From contig NBIV01000046.1 in assembly GCA_003194525.1 (NCBI GenBank), forward strand, positions 1 to 64,000: a stretch of DNA of 64,000 nt, in the 5' to 3' direction. This document shows, piece after piece, positions 33,460-46,536 of this stretch. The stretch comes from Gracilariopsis chorda. Taxonomy: Eukaryota > Rhodophyta > Florideophyceae > Gracilariales > Gracilariaceae. The notes beneath the pieces were generated by a model. That model saw only the letters and a program-made list of their open reading frames with translations. It ran no database searches and had not been told where the DNA came from. Position 1 is the stretch's first letter. Each line of letters begins with the position of its first letter. The position numbers and the translations under genes were made by a program.

Positions 33460-34473
33460 ATGTCTGAGGCGTTCTTCATAATTTCCGCATTTGCAGAATT
33501 TGCCCGACGTGAGGGTTATTCTCGAACTACTAACCAGTTTCCTGTCCGGTCTCCAGCTGAGAAGGGAACAACACGGACTGTCATCGTCCGGGGTTGCCTG
33601 TACTACCACTATAACGCTTGTCAGTGTCATGTTGTACGATTTCACGACACCGGGCGATAACAGCCTTTTTTGCACCCTTTTTTGCTGGATAGTAGATCGG
33701 AAATAGATTTTTAGCTCGCAAATACCGGCACAGACGAACAATTGCAATAAACAGTAGACTGAAAATGATTAATAGAAACATGACAACTGCAGAGACAAGC
33801 GCAAGAAATTCACGGCGGCGACTAAGGCCATGGAGACATGGATAACGATAGAAGCGTATAAGGAACAGCGGACCATTAGAAGCGATAGAGAACAACCCTG
33901 TTGACAAGAAATGTGCAACCAAAACGTTAGGCTTAGCGCAATATAGATAAGAACGCCCTCATCGAGCAGGGACGACCAAAAACTTAGGTCTAGTGCGTGG
34001 CTTGGGGCAAACCTGGTAACGTGCCCAACCAAGTCTTGAGATCTGGCAGACGCTATTTAGTTGTGACGAATATGCCGGGTGGCATCCTAAAAGAACGAGA
34101 CAGCCTAGTCTATCAAGATGTGCAAGAGACCGAGCTGCCAATTTATGGAGAGAAAATGGAGTAGAGTAGTGTTGGAGGCAAAGAGAAGCAGACAGGTCTA
34201 AGAGCAGGTCCGATTTACCAAAATAGGAGAAATAGTATGGCCTGAGTTGGATTCGATGCCACCAACCCCGGGCTTTTATAAAAATTTAGGCTAGGCACAT
34301 AATCTCTAGTTCTGAACACTAGTTCTAAGCAATACGTCATGAAAACGCATTATTAGAGACATTCTTGCAATTTGAAGCCAATTCGGCAAAGATACTGTTC
34401 ATCTTAGGGTACCATTATAATACTATTCAACGTCACTGATTTGCTTTACTGACTCTGTTCCAACCACACCAAG
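33460..34473. other. Spacer, no gene recognised
   Basis: Minus-strand frames at 33,319-33,922 contain hydrophobic stretches but overlap the LTR end and have no recognised domain. There is nothing else. Confidence 0.35.
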
Positions 34474-34833
34474 ATGACCCGACTAGTCGCGACCTCCATC
34501 TTTGGCGACATTTCCGACGACTCCAGTAAACCACAAGACTCTATTCCATGGTACCCTTTTATTGATATGCATGGAGAGGAATACGATAAAAAGCGTACCC
34601 TGGCACAAGCTACTATTGCACAAGACACAGTCGATGGATTCCTTTTGCACATGAAAAGATTTGGTCAGTATAAGAGTTTACTATTAAAGTTGGAGGAGAT
34701 GGTGTGCCATAATACAGAAAAGGAAACGACGATGGAGGTCAAAAGTACCGAATTCAATGATATAATTGCTCATGTTTCAAATATGTATACGCGCGGGCTA
34801 TTGCAGGGTAATTTATTCACTTCCAAATCTTAA
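34474..34833 (+). CDS. Hypothetical protein, 119 aa
   Basis: This frame has an ATG in a reasonable context (CAAG before ATG) and runs to a TAA at 34,831-34,833. The product is acidic and soluble in composition (start MTRLVATSIFGDISDDSSK; later HNTEKETTMEVKSTEF). It has no signal peptide, membrane segment or recognised domain. It could be a short intronless gene, the first exon of something larger or a chance frame. No close neighbour helps. It is the longest ATG-started plus frame in this local stretch. Confidence 0.3.
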   Translation: MTRLVATSIFGDISDDSSKPQDSIPWYPFIDMHGEEYDKKRTLAQATIAQDTVDGFLLHMKRFGQYKSLLLKLEEMVCHNTEKETTMEVKSTEFNDIIAHVSNMYTRGLLQGNLFTSKS

Positions 34834-35950
34834 AGATTGAAAAAAGTTCCTCTAATTCATTTTATTCTCCCTGTTATTGATACTCCCTTAGACAAATAAA
34901 CATTTCCTTCTTGCATTGAGCCAAAATAACATTCCTTGCAACAGTGCTTGTTTCGGTCAAATATATAGTTTCGGGCTTCAATGGAAAAGTACGGATGGAA
35001 CTAAAAGACGTATGCGGGGTAAACACACATTCAGAGGCTACTAAGGGCAAGCCAGCCGCCAGCCAAGGCTTGGGGCCGGGATTTTGCTGCTGCAGCAGCG
35101 GACTGACGTTGTCGGTGCGAACTTAACGGCTCTGTTTGGGGGGTAGTGGCTGCTGTGGCAGAATTCTAGCTGCGCTACGGGGGATGGCGTATTGAAAGCT
35201 GCAAAAGGCCAGATGCTACGCTTCAAGCAAGCAAAAACTGGAGACAGCGTCACAAGTATCTGGCGGCACCCATTAAACAAAAGAATTTGGTCTCTAAGCA
35301 CAATACAAAAGGGCTACGACGCGAAAGAGGCTCCGCGAAGCGAAGACGAAAAAGCAGCACCGCGCGGTGCACGAGGTGCGTTGTTGCACAGCTGAAAGAA
35401 GAGAATGGACTGCGATGTTCCGGCACGGTAAAACCGACGAGTTAATCTCTGCTTGGCTGCAGTGGTGCGGCGGCAAACGTCACTCCCCTTTGCGGGTGCG
35501 ATCGGAAGTGGCAGATGGGCAGAGGAGAACGGCTGGCGTGGTCGTGGTGGTTTCGATGGAGGTGCAGCCGCACCGGCGGCGTGGGGCAGAAAGGCGCTGC
35601 TGCAAGGTTGCGCACGCAGTAGTGGAAGCGGTGAGAGTCGTAAAATGAGATCGCATATCATACCTTCTTCCGCCTCTGCACTTAGGACAAAAAGTGGGGG
35701 GGCGAACTGCCTGACAACGCTCACACATTTTCAGACCGTTATACAGTACATTTTTGAGATTATCGTGTTCTGCTATTGGTCACCTCAAAAATTTTTAAAA
35801 AAGGTGAGATTTTGGGAATTCTGAAGATTTCGAAAGTAGAGGTCTCGCAGACGGACGTGGCTGTCCGGGTTAACCAATCGTAACCACCGTGAAGTCCATT
35901 GCGGCCTCCACCGCAATGCGGCGTGGACATGGTTTATTCTCTCGAGAACT
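34834..35950. other. Spacer with a GC-rich island
   Basis: GC rises sharply between about 35,040 and 35,720. The minus strand there has a frame with C-x2-C-x8-C-x2-C (CERCQAVRPPTFCPKC, at 35,728-35,680), which could be a zinc ribbon from a mobile element. Frames in both directions overlap and I cannot choose between them. Confidence 0.35.
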
Positions 35951-36907
35951 CTAATGAGGTTGAGTGGAGTTGTCAGACAAATCTGGGATGCCATGCACAT
36001 TACGTTCATGTTTTCTACGATTCCACAAGTTGCCAAAGTTCCTGCGACACCCGGGGGCCCTGCATACGTACGGTCTCAATTTCTCGTGAACATTTTGCTG
36101 TGCCCAGCGTCAAGTTCGCAGTTGTATTACATTGATGTTGGTCAGTTTTTTTCTACTTCTCTTACGCCGATAGTTTCGTGCACTCAACAGCTCTAGTAGC
36201 TTACCACATGCACTTTCAGGGACCACGCTGAGCTGAAGCGCTTTCCACAAAATGGTTCTCTGCATTCATGATCTCGACGTTTCTCATGGACAGTACGAAG
36301 GTGTCTTGTCAATGTGCCGCTTTGGCCGAAGCGTGCAGGACACAAATGGCATTTGTGGCTCTTGATGCCCTTGTGCACCTGTCCAGTACGAAATGTGAAA
36401 GTACTTGTTAGCTAGCAAGGACGCTCCTGCTGAATTTGCAAAACGTCTACATACCGTATTCTCGTGGATTTCAACGTGAGTGCTGGAGTAAAAAGATTTC
36501 TTGCATATTGGACACTTCCTTCGCTTATCACCTTGACTCTCAGGTGCGGACTCATGCCCCATGGTCTCGTTACGCTGGTCATGCCTCAGTAAAACTTCGT
36601 TTGGTGCCGCACCATGCGTACAAGCTCGGCTTTGCGACGAGCTCCTGTTTGAATGCGAGAGCAGATCTCGCGGGGAAGAGCTCTGAAATGTGAAGGGTTA
36701 GCACTAAACGTTGGTCACAATATCGCGAAAGAAGGTGAGGACAATTACCTTATGCTCTCGAGTCATTGAAGTGGAACTGGAACGTTGTCTTGGGTTTCTA
36801 GATGCCGATGCATTTCCACGACTCCCGAGCTGACGATCACGATAAGAACGTCTGTGTGAAGTTTCGTTGTTCGGAAGAGGCCCGTGTACGATTTGAGAGA
36901 GATCCAT
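35951..36907 (-). CDS. C2H2 zinc-finger protein A (four fingers, four exons)
   Basis: The spliced model has exons 36,907-36,749, 36,682-36,455, 36,378-36,205 and 36,097-35,951. Introns are 66, 76 and 107 bases, all GT-AG, and every junction is in phase 0. The product is 235 residues. The start ATG follows an in-frame TAG. Residues 1-105 are basic and Ser-rich. Four C2H2 fingers follow. Finger 1 is C-x2-C-x12-H-x4-H, with its last His encoded across intron 2. Finger 2 is of the same form. Fingers 3 and 4 are C-x4-C-x12-H-x4-H, with intron 3 inside finger 3. The spacing is TFIIIA-like and suggests nucleic-acid binding in the nucleus. The target is unknown. The paralogue at 44,494-45,472 shares the finger order and two intron positions. 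Confidence 0.85.
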
Positions 36908-39900
36908 GTCTCGAGAATGTTCGATAGGAGATCCTTCCGGTTCCTAACTTTATTTCACCTTCGTGAGTCTGCTCGAGCGGGTTGGTTCTGGGAGTCAAAA
37001 GAGGCTGAATGACGTCTAGCTTTGTTTCTCCTTGACCTTCTTTTACAGTTCTGTGTCTCTGATGTTTAGAGAAAAGGGGGAGAGCTGTTGAAGAGTAGCT
37101 TCCTGACTTCACATTCTTATACGGAAGAATGCCACATATGTCATCTAAGGAAACACTTCACGCAAGAAATAGTGCTTGCACTGAACTCCAGATAGACCAA
37201 CGTTTTGATTACTTATCAACCTCTGCCAATTGTGCGGTTGGATGTGGGAACGAAAGCACTGCTGCTATTGCTGTTCAAGAGGCTTCGGCAGAGAATGCCA
37301 TACGATAAGGTTTACCAGCTTTTGTTAAAAATACTATGAGACAAGTGTCACTGCCCAAAGTTAATCTTTCGCAGATCGATGCAGGGGAAATGAAAGTAGA
37401 ATTATGGTGAGTGCCTTCCTATTCCTTTTGTGAGGCTTTTCGTGGAACACTTTTAACTCGGAGAGACCGGACGCGTCAAGAACAGAAACATACCTTATTC
37501 TCACGTTTGTCAGCTTTGTTTCAAATAGAAGAGAGATGTTTGACCTCCTGTGACTGTTACTTTCAATGACACTACAAGGCCTCACCCTTACAGGAGACGG
37601 GATCAACTCATCGTACTCACAACTACCTTGTAATGTATGAGGTACAAGTTTCTCTCAAAGCAGAATTAGTACTTGAAATGTGGTGCCTGGATTTAGTAAA
37701 ATCATGAGTCATCGTCACGAGCTGAATGCAACATCGGGCAACGGCTGGGGCTCGTACCCAGGAACATGACAAAGCTGAAAAGATGTTGTCACCACAACTC
37801 AATTCGGATATAACTTGTACGAGATTGAATTCTTTCACCAATTGGCAATGAAGGTGTACTTAAGAGCCACATCCTGACACCATTGTCCTCCCAGTTTCTA
37901 AAACATACCATACGACTGCAGAACAAGGGAGAGGCGTCTTGTAGAAATCACAGGTGTTCTATTCTGTTTTCTCAACCATTTATGGCAACTGTGGTATTCC
38001 TGCACGCGTGTGCAGTAAATCTGTCGTTCAACGTGTAACCTAACTTATAAGGGTTAACCCTTAACCTTCCGCAAAGGCGTTTAACACATCATGACCGAAC
38101 TAAATAGGGGCTGCGCGCGTCCTGGCTTGTTAATGTCAACTGGTACACACTGGACAATGTCCAATGGTCATAATGCCAGAAGAGAGGCGCCTCATAAGAC
38201 AAAACGTTATATGGGTGACATCTGATTTGAGCTGTCACCGTTCTGGGTCGCATCAGTTGAGGATAGTTGGCATTCTTTTGCGCCACTCTATCCTTCAGTT
38301 CTGCTGCAGTGTAACTGTAAAGGCATGCTAACAACCGGTGTGCAGCGGAGGGTACATGAAAAGAAGATATTCACAGTGGAAAACGCCTAGTATAGCCAAG
38401 GGTAGGAATACATCGGAGCACTCAAACTGGGGCTTCCTTCAACTGCAAGCCACGTTGCTTCAATACTATGCAACGCGAACTTGAATGAAAAAAGGTACAG
38501 TACGGACACAGCCTTGATATGGCACCGATGAACGTTTGTTTTTGCGCAACGTAGATGGCAGGAGCTGAACGGTCTCGTTCCTGCACGACCTCACGTAATG
38601 TTGAGATGTGGTACAAATACTGCTCCCCAACCTGATTTATTCGGATGAGCCCGGATATGTGGTTCTCATAGTTCTTTGCAGGTGCTCAAAGGCTCTTTGA
38701 TTGTGCTGAAGTGTTGCATCCCGTCTGGCGTAAGACTCATCAAATCAGTTCATGTTCTCGTCAACTTGTTCACAGGAGCGCTCCCAGAAGCCACATCAGA
38801 CACGGCGATGTAGAAAACTGTTCAACGTATGCTTGGCCAGCGAGGACTGGGTAAGCTATTTTGGGTTCTCAGAGGAACTTCATCTATGCCGCTCTAAACC
38901 CCGTCCCCGTTTGGAACGGTTAGGCCAATACATGAATCCCAAACTCCTTGGGACTTATAGAAAAGGTGAAGCGTTATATGCTAAGAGTTCGTGGATATCT
39001 GTGGCGGCAAGTCGATGAAAGGGAGATAGAATTTAGACAGTAGGCTCAAATTTCTCTTGGCGTCGGAAAAACGCTAAATTTGGAATAGCCATCAATATCT
39101 TTGTCAACAGAAAGGCAACAACTCTATGACTAACCACAGCCGGCATGGAGGATGCAGTCCGGAAACAGACAACTTGTTATCTATTCAACGCACCATGGCC
39201 CCAGAGCTATTTCTTACTGCCATAACGTTGAGTACTAAACTTATGGGTGTAGCAATGCAGCTAAAGATATCGAAGGGTAAACTTCTACCTTACCGTTGGT
39301 GTATGACGAACGATGTGTTCTGAGAAAGGTACGAGTCAGCATGATCGCCTCCAACGTCAGTGAACGGTAAAGGTATAGGCTATCTTTAACCCTTTGTATC
39401 ACAATTCATCGGCTACGTACATCGGAGACCGCATGCAGTTCTAGTCCTGAAGAAATGAAAACGCTGAATCAGTATCGAGCAGGCTGGATTATTTTTCCCT
39501 TTGGACGACCAAAGTGATACGGAAATTTGGACATGAGTAGGTTCATGAAAATGATTACAGGGATATCCTTCGGGATAGCCTTCAAACCCTCTAACCCCAG
39601 CGAAAGGACAGTTGTGGTGATATAGGTCAGCTTTCCTTTGTAGCACAGTATGGTAGATCGTGGTAGAACGGTTCCAAGTGCAGATTTTCGCCCACCTGAT
39701 CCTGTTTTGAATTTAAAATCGTTCAATGTACCAAGAGCGAAATTATTCCTGGCTTTAACGCAATGGGAAAAGAGGTTACGAGTCTCACAACTGCGCGTCG
39801 GTTCCATCCCCCATGGGCTCTGTCGGAGTCATACAGAGAAGATGGATGCACTCGTGAGAAGAAGTGACCAAACGGATATCCTTCGATATCATCGAGACGG

Positions 39901-42900
39901 ATGACCAAATTTCGGGGGTAAAAGAAGTTAGCCATTTGAATTTCAATAAGGAAGCTGGCGCTATCCTATCCACAGCATCCTGATTAGGTACTACACAGAA
40001 CTTAAGGACGATTGCCATGCACTCAAATTACAGTTGCTAGGCCACAACCCCGAGTGATACGCCCTGAAGCGCTGGGCACGTGAAAACACCTACGTCCAAA
40101 ACTCGGGCGTTAGGCTAGCCTCCTCTGGTACCCCTTTACCCCGGAATGCGAAGGGGAAGGTAACCAGTGTTATCCTTCTATCCCTACGAATATCTTCCCA
40201 GGATAATAAATAGGTCTCTTGTTCATTCTTACGATTTAGGCTCTCATGGACCCTGATTCCCAGCTGCATACAACATCTCGGAAGCAAGTCGTATTCAAAG
40301 AGTTGTTAAAGATTCCCGAGAAGTTTAACATTTGCAAGTATCTGAAAGAAGCCCTGTCACGAATCCATTTTGGCTCTCAATCGGGAGCGAGCGTAAGCCA
40401 CGCACACTGCGCGAAGATGATTTACATGTACATAGATGATAATCCCTGGCATTGTTGGGTTTTCAGCTGTATTCATCTCTTCTGCTTCTTGCTGTTCTCC
40501 CTCTACTCGAGCAAGTTTCATTCCATGGATGTATTCCAGATAGGGCTACCCTTTTATCATGAAAGCTAAATTATAGTAGGACTGGTCGACAACTGATTTT
40601 GCCTCTTGCCCTCCACGGTTTTGTACTCAGGTGTGCCTGGCATCAACTAGGTTCAAATTAGAGATCACGGCATCAAAGTGGCATAACTGTGGACCGCTGC
40701 ACTTTTTTGAGATATCAATGGGATCTTGTTCTGAAAAGAAAAGAAGGAATGGTGGAGTGTAGCGCCGGCTTCTCCGCACTCCCTAGGACCACCTAAACGA
40801 ATGTCATAGAAGCGACAGTTATTATATATCGAGCTTGTCGTTGAACTAGCCTCCTGTGCATCGACAGATTATGAGCTGAGAAGGAAATATCGAGCGCAAG
40901 CAACCGGATCTAGTCCATGCTGGAGACATAGTGGCTTTTCGACCTTTCCTGGAATGTATCCTGAGCTCTCTAATGAACAACGAAAGGCTTCGTTCTCTTT
41001 TCTTAAACTCAAAAGCGTAAACGAATATATACCGAGGAAGCTACCTGGTTTTGTGAATTCAGCTGCGTGTACACCGTGATATTGTTCTCCTTTTAGCATG
41101 ATATTACTGAAATATGTCTATGTCACTGGTACTTCACTTCGGTGGACATAGAAGAGTTGAAACAGGACCGCGCCACCCGTTTTCTTGCTGATCTGTCGGT
41201 CTCACGCGTCGCGAAGTAGCTACTATGCTCTCGAACAGTTTTCTTGTCAATATCCTATTTCCATGTAACAATTTGTTCGGCTTCTGGCAAAAGAATGTGT
41301 CTTCCCTTTTCAGCTGTTGCAACTCATCGTGTTTGTGTCCGAATGGGCCGTTAAGCTATCATACTTACGGAGACGGGGAAGGATCCAGTTTCTTGGAAAT
41401 ATTTGTGACTGACGGCTTTGATACATCAAGTAGTCAAGGGCTTGGAGATGATGGTCTTGACGAAGCGCTTCTCTTGATGGATGGAGAGTGTTATACAAGA
41501 AGACGTACAATGACTCAAAAGGAAACACTCAACGGTTGTCATTTGCGGTAGTAATTCCTCAAGATCCAACCGTTTAAAGATGAGTGAAACGTAATGGAAA
41601 GATGGGTTCATTCTGCTACAGATAAAGAATCTGGACTAATTGCTGCTCTTCATCTGCGAATGAGCTAGAGGGCAACGACTGCGAACAAATTGATCAAGCG
41701 TACCCTTCACTACTCAGTGTGGATGGATTGATATCATTCGTACCACAAGGAACAATGTCATCTTGCTTGAGTGCTCAGAATACCATATCTATCGCAAAGG
41801 CCTTTGCCGAGAATAGAAATCATCCGTGTATCTCGTCTGCGTTCCTACTAGACGTGTATACTAACATCCCTGTTGTTCATACCACTAACTTGCACATGGT
41901 TGGTTCAATAACAGCCCGTTCATATTGCGAACATCTTCTACAAACCCTTTCTCGATCAAAGACCCAGCAACAGAGTCAGAATTCTTCGAGGCATTGGGCT
42001 TCAAGCAATCGAAGATCCCCATTGAGGAGCTAACGTAAGAGAACATCGTCGCTTTACGGAGTGATTTTGGTGCAATGCGGGATCGCGCGCGCACTTGATG
42101 GGGTTTGAGTGGATGGATCATGAGAGAAAGAGATAAGGAATAAAGGTTGTTGTGAGAGGGAAGAAAGACAATAGTTAAGAAGGGAAAGAATCATCGTGGT
42201 GGTGCTTCGAGATTGGATTTCCTTGTCACCATTGGTCTACGAGAAAGACGGGAGATGGTGGGTAGAAGAGCCTCAAAAGAACACAGGAAAGTGCCTACTT
42301 TTCTTGCTTAGAATACCATCCCAATAGTTTTCACACTTGTGCATGGGTTAAGCGTGACTTGAGATTGCGTTGCTTTTCAAATATGTTCTTGCGATGCAAA
42401 CCAAAGGACGGCAGTGACGGGTGCAGGTACGTTAGGGATGGACAGGAAAAGCCAACCGCAGCCGAAATGTTTCGTGATGTCGTTCAACGACGGTGCTGCT
42501 TAAGGTTGCGGCAGCGAATTTTGCAGTGAACGGGCTCAAAAGTCTTCAACACTCAACCATCGCCTCCAAAGCATCCAAAAATGTCAATAGAAGACCCAGT
42601 TTCCTAGCAGAAGAGCCTGAGAATAAGAAGCAGAACGTTAGCAAGGAGGAAATGTTCAATAGTGTTCTTCTTCTTCTTCTTCTTTATGGGCACAAATTAC
42701 CTGATTACGGCATTGTGGTAGAATCTAAGACTACAAGGGAGCTTTCTTCGTCTAGCACGCTAAACTCTATGTATTACATAAAGCTCATCGGAGAAGAAAG
42801 ATCTCCTCTGTCACGTAGTACCAATCTCTATTCAGGTCCCCGGAATGTAGCCGATGACTGCTGCTCGCTCTCACCTTGCAGCAGCCCTGTTGCGCTCACT

Positions 42901-44493
42901 AGCTACTATCTCGGAACATGGAAAGATCAGCACCAAGCTTCTACGGGATGACCCGACGTCGGATCCATTTCGTTCTGACGCTGCTCTCGTTTTCCATCCT
43001 TTTCTCTGCTATTCCTTCACTTTCCACCAGAGGATGTCAGCTAAGGGGCACACTACGACAAGGCTGATTCCAATGTGCCTCGTTTTGTTTTCGTGGTCTA
43101 GAAGCACTAAAGATGTTCTACCAACCCTTTTTTCTTTACCCTTTGTTATTTCGGGCATTAAAACCGACTTAAAACATGTGCTTTCCTTCGATCCTGGCCC
43201 AAGTTCCGTACAAAACCTTGCAAAACCATTCAGGTCCCTGTACGGGCGGGTTTGTGTTCTTCCAACATCCACCCGATGCTGAGAGGATGCGTGAGGTGAG
43301 GCTGCCGCCTCAGTTTCCGTGGGAAACTCCTATGCCAGGACCGTTCCTGGAAAATTCAGAAAAAGCCTGGCAAGATCTTCCGGGAAGCGCGTGCGTCGTG
43401 CCTACTGTTTCGCACAGCTTAGCGGGGGACTTTTCTGGACAGTGCCTCCCAGACCACTTGGGACCGTCGGTCTGCCCACTGCCTGATTGCATTCAGAGAC
43501 ATCTCGGGTCGACGAAAGCGACCAGTCCGCCGATCGCCTGGGAGACTTTAACGACATCCGGGTCATAATAGTGTTCCAAATCAGGTAGTAGCCCCGGTAA
43601 ACGACACATACGAAACGACTGGCGTTGATGTAAGTTGAAGGGGACGTTGCTCGGAAATGAAATAACCTAAGAAGTTGAGTTGCATCGGGCATTGCATGAG
43701 ACTCTTCAAGCAGAGTGGGAAGTGGCATTGCACCTCACAAGTCAGTTAACATACACAAGTTCTTAAATTCGTTCTAAGAATTCACCGTCCCCTCAGATTA
43801 AAATGGATCCCGTGAGTTCACTTTCAAGGGCAATCATTTACCTTCAAAGCCCATAAAACCAGATCTCAGGCTGAGGTTGAATGTTAAGTCCTAACGCTGT
43901 ACACACTGATGATGCTGCAGCCACAATGACACATATCTGGAGAATAGAGACGTCTGCATTGCGATTTGACTGCCGCTGGACATACGTGCCAATGATGCTA
44001 GTACTTCTGAGTAATTCGTTTCATCTGGGAAGAAGTATCGATGAAAAACGGGATCAAAACTACGCTGAAGCAGCCCTAGCACCTTTCACGATATCTCAGC
44101 CGAGAGTAGTTACGACTTTGGGATTGGTTATGAAGAGATTGTGGATTAGATTTTCTTTTAGTAGGAGGATGGCAGAAGGAGCTTAAGAAAGCTTTCAACA
44201 CCACGAAGAAGATTTAGGGTTTGACACTAATATCTGAGCAGCAACGATAGCATTCTTTATGAGAACTCGAAAAGGGCTACAAGATTTAGAACATGGCGAA
44301 TTCTAAATCGACCACAAGAAGAACTTCAATAGAGAGAACTGAAGGGCAAAAAGGGTTTTCGTTTGCTCTTGGTTCTCCCTTTTCATGTTTGGATCGAACA
44401 TTTCAACAAATCACAATTCTTGAAAGAAAATCAAGTAATCAAGACTATCCAATTCCTACCCCTCTCTTATCCAATCAAGAAGATCCAATCTAA
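36908..44493. other. Long spacer, no confident gene
   Basis: There are many short frames on both strands, none with a recognised domain or supporting splice pattern. Notable items are a 107-codon ATG frame at 40,246-40,569 with a hydrophobic segment, a minus frame at 41,885-42,121 without domain hits, a repeat unit at 42,660-43,300 (partner at 61,080-61,660), and a hairpin-rich GC stretch at 43,260-43,570 that resembles LTR DNA in texture. Confidence 0.4.
42660..43300 (+). repeat. Dispersed repeat R2, copy A
   Basis: It shares ordered blocks with 61,080-61,660: a TTCTTCTTC tract plus TATGGGC, CATTGTGGTAGAA against CGCTGTGGTAGAA, CCTGCAGCAGCC-like, CTTCTACGGG..GACCCGA, CCATTTCGTTCTG, and CAGCTAAGGGGCACACTACGAC against CAGGTAAGGGGTACACCACGAC. 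The copies are diverged. Confidence 0.65.
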
Positions 44494-45472
44494 TCAAGCA
44501 TCAACTCTGGAGCTCTCACCGCTGGCTTGAAGGAACTCCACATTTTTGTTTTCGGGGTTTGCGGTAGACTGCTTTGGAGAGTTGTTCTTTCCATCCCCGT
44601 GGACATTTTTCTCGTGCTTCCTACGATTCCATAGATTACCGAAAGCTCGATTGCAACCTGGCACGCGGCAAGAATAAGGTCTCATCTTGTAGTGTACATT
44701 TTGCTGAGGATATGAACATGTGGGATTTGTTGAAGTTAGTGATTCATTACTCCGAAATCTCTTGGTGATTGGTTGGGGAACTTACAATGTGAACCTTTAA
44801 ACTCCATGCTGAACTGAACCTTTTCAAACAGTTGACATCCAAGCACTGATAGTCTCGTCGCTTCTCATGGACAGTCAAGATGTGTCGGGTCAGGGTACCA
44901 CTCTGTCCAAACGATGATCCGCACTTCGGGCATTTGTATCGCTTGAGCTTCTGATGTACCTGTAATCCGAACGAAGCAAAAGATCAAACTGTTAGTAGAC
45001 TGCTGGGACTCTTCGATCTAAGTTTGTGAAGACGAATATGCGAGATCAATCGTACAGTTTCTTCATGAATTTCAAGATGAGTGCTGGAGTAGAACGATTT
45101 CCTACAAGCCCCGCATTTCTTCCTTTTCGCACTTGTCTCTGATTCTTCGACGATAGCCGAGGCCGGTTTCAAGCTTTTTCTTTTCCGAACCGAGTCAGAT
45201 AGAGGAAAATCCGGTTGAGTTGAGGAGAGAGATGTGGAGGTTGTACGAGGAGACACGTAAGCAACAGAGCACTCTCCTGGATGAGCAACGCTTGAATACT
45301 GAGAACTGTAATGACAAACTGAACCACTTGAGTTCAAGAGGGTAGTGTTGTCTGTATTCGTGAAAGGTGATAGTGGCGTATTCATTCGAAGATTTTTCTG
45401 CTGGTTTCGAACCACCTGGCTGGGACAGTGCGCAGAGGCCTTCGGAGAGTTGAGAATGCAGGAGAGATCCAT
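44494..45472 (-). CDS. C2H2 zinc-finger protein B (four fingers, three exons)
   Basis: The exons are 45,472-45,056, 44,959-44,786 and 44,703-44,494. Introns are 96 and 82 bases, GT-AG, phase 0. The product is 266 residues. The start (MDLSCIL) matches the start of protein A (MDLSQIV). Residues 1-110 are Ser/Thr-rich with a basic KRKSLK patch. Four fingers follow: two C-x2-C-x12-H-x4-H and two C-x4-C-x12-H-x4-H. Exon 2 is 174 bases in both paralogues. The last finger (CRVPGCNRAFGNLWNRRKH) is nearly the same as in A. B lacks the first intron of A. A polar 30-residue tail follows the last finger. It probably binds nucleic acid in the nucleus; the target is unknown. Confidence 0.87.
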
Positions 45473-45973
45473 TCCGAATCTTGCTTGACGAAACTCCGAT
45501 GAGAAGTTAGTCTGAAGGAAGGAACAAGAATTGCCAACCGTAGTGTTTCGAAATTGTGTCGTAGAGAAGTATGTACGGGGAGGATCCAGCAAGCGAGCAA
45601 AACGATGGGGACCAACGTTACGTCGAAGTGGACAAGGTCGCCGCGGAAAGCCATTATATCCTGCACTGTTTGGGGCGGGAGCAAATCAGAAAAACCAAAA
45701 TCACTCATTGCATCATAGCAGTGAGGCGTTACACTTATCACACTACCAAAGTTACGCAATACTGCCCAGTTTGGTGAATATTAGTGCAGTACCGCGCGAC
45801 GTTATCGAAAACATTGGAACTGGACAAATCATCAGCCACAACCTTGGATGGCAAAAAAACGGCTATTGACATCGCGAGTCGGTAATAATCCTGCGCAAGC
45901 CATAGTAGGTCATCCATTGTTGATCATGCACTGAGCTGTGGCATGGTAAGACCGTAGATATTGCTTGCCCTAA
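45473..45973. other. Upstream region of zinc-finger gene B
   Basis: The frame of exon 1 stays open upstream to about 45,600 without another ATG, so the 5' UTR is probably here. No promoter motif stands out. Confidence 0.4.
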
Positions 45974-46536
45974 TTATCGTTGAATGGCTTCATCAGACTT
46001 CAAATTCAAACATGAAAGTCTTCTTAGGGTGGCATCATTGGCGAACATCATCAACCGGAGCCATCTTCCATTAAAAGCGGAATCTGTTATCGAAGTGAAT
46101 GTAGGTGTCTGAACGGATCTGTGGAAGTGGTGAGTCACGCACTGGCCGCTCGCACCTGTATTGATTTCCAAATCGATCTTGCACAACTTGGAATCTCTAA
46201 GTATAGTCCCCAAACGCATATGCAACTGATCTTAACTCTCTCGCTCTGTAGCTGCTCACGCCGGAATTTAGAGCTGTCAGAGAGAACGTCTTTATCAACG
46301 CACGTATCGATCTCTTGTGCGGTACAGGTGTTCAGGAAAAAAAGGGCACAAACCCATGTTGAAGAGGTCCATAGTTTGAAGCAATCTATTAATAGGAGAG
46401 GTTGGAAGAAAGAAAGCCAGAGTCTTGTCTGAAGGCTTTTTGTCGGCTCTCGCATTGTGGAAAAGGGAATGTCTTCAGTTGATTCTTGAAGATTTCCAGG
46501 ATGCGTTAGGGAATTTAGGGGAATGAAGGAGATCAA
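45974..46536 (-). pseudogene. Possible copia RNase H/RT remnant
   Basis: The minus-strand segment near 46,090-45,974 reads FTSITDSAFNGR, then a FANDA stretch and a SLNLKSDEA-like end. This resembles the T-D-S/A-S-F-N...G-x-x-x-F-x-D-A...S-x-K-S-x-R pattern of RNase H in one branch of copia elements. The frame upstream (46,536-46,135) has no start codon and no clear motif. Evidence is thin. Confidence 0.28.
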
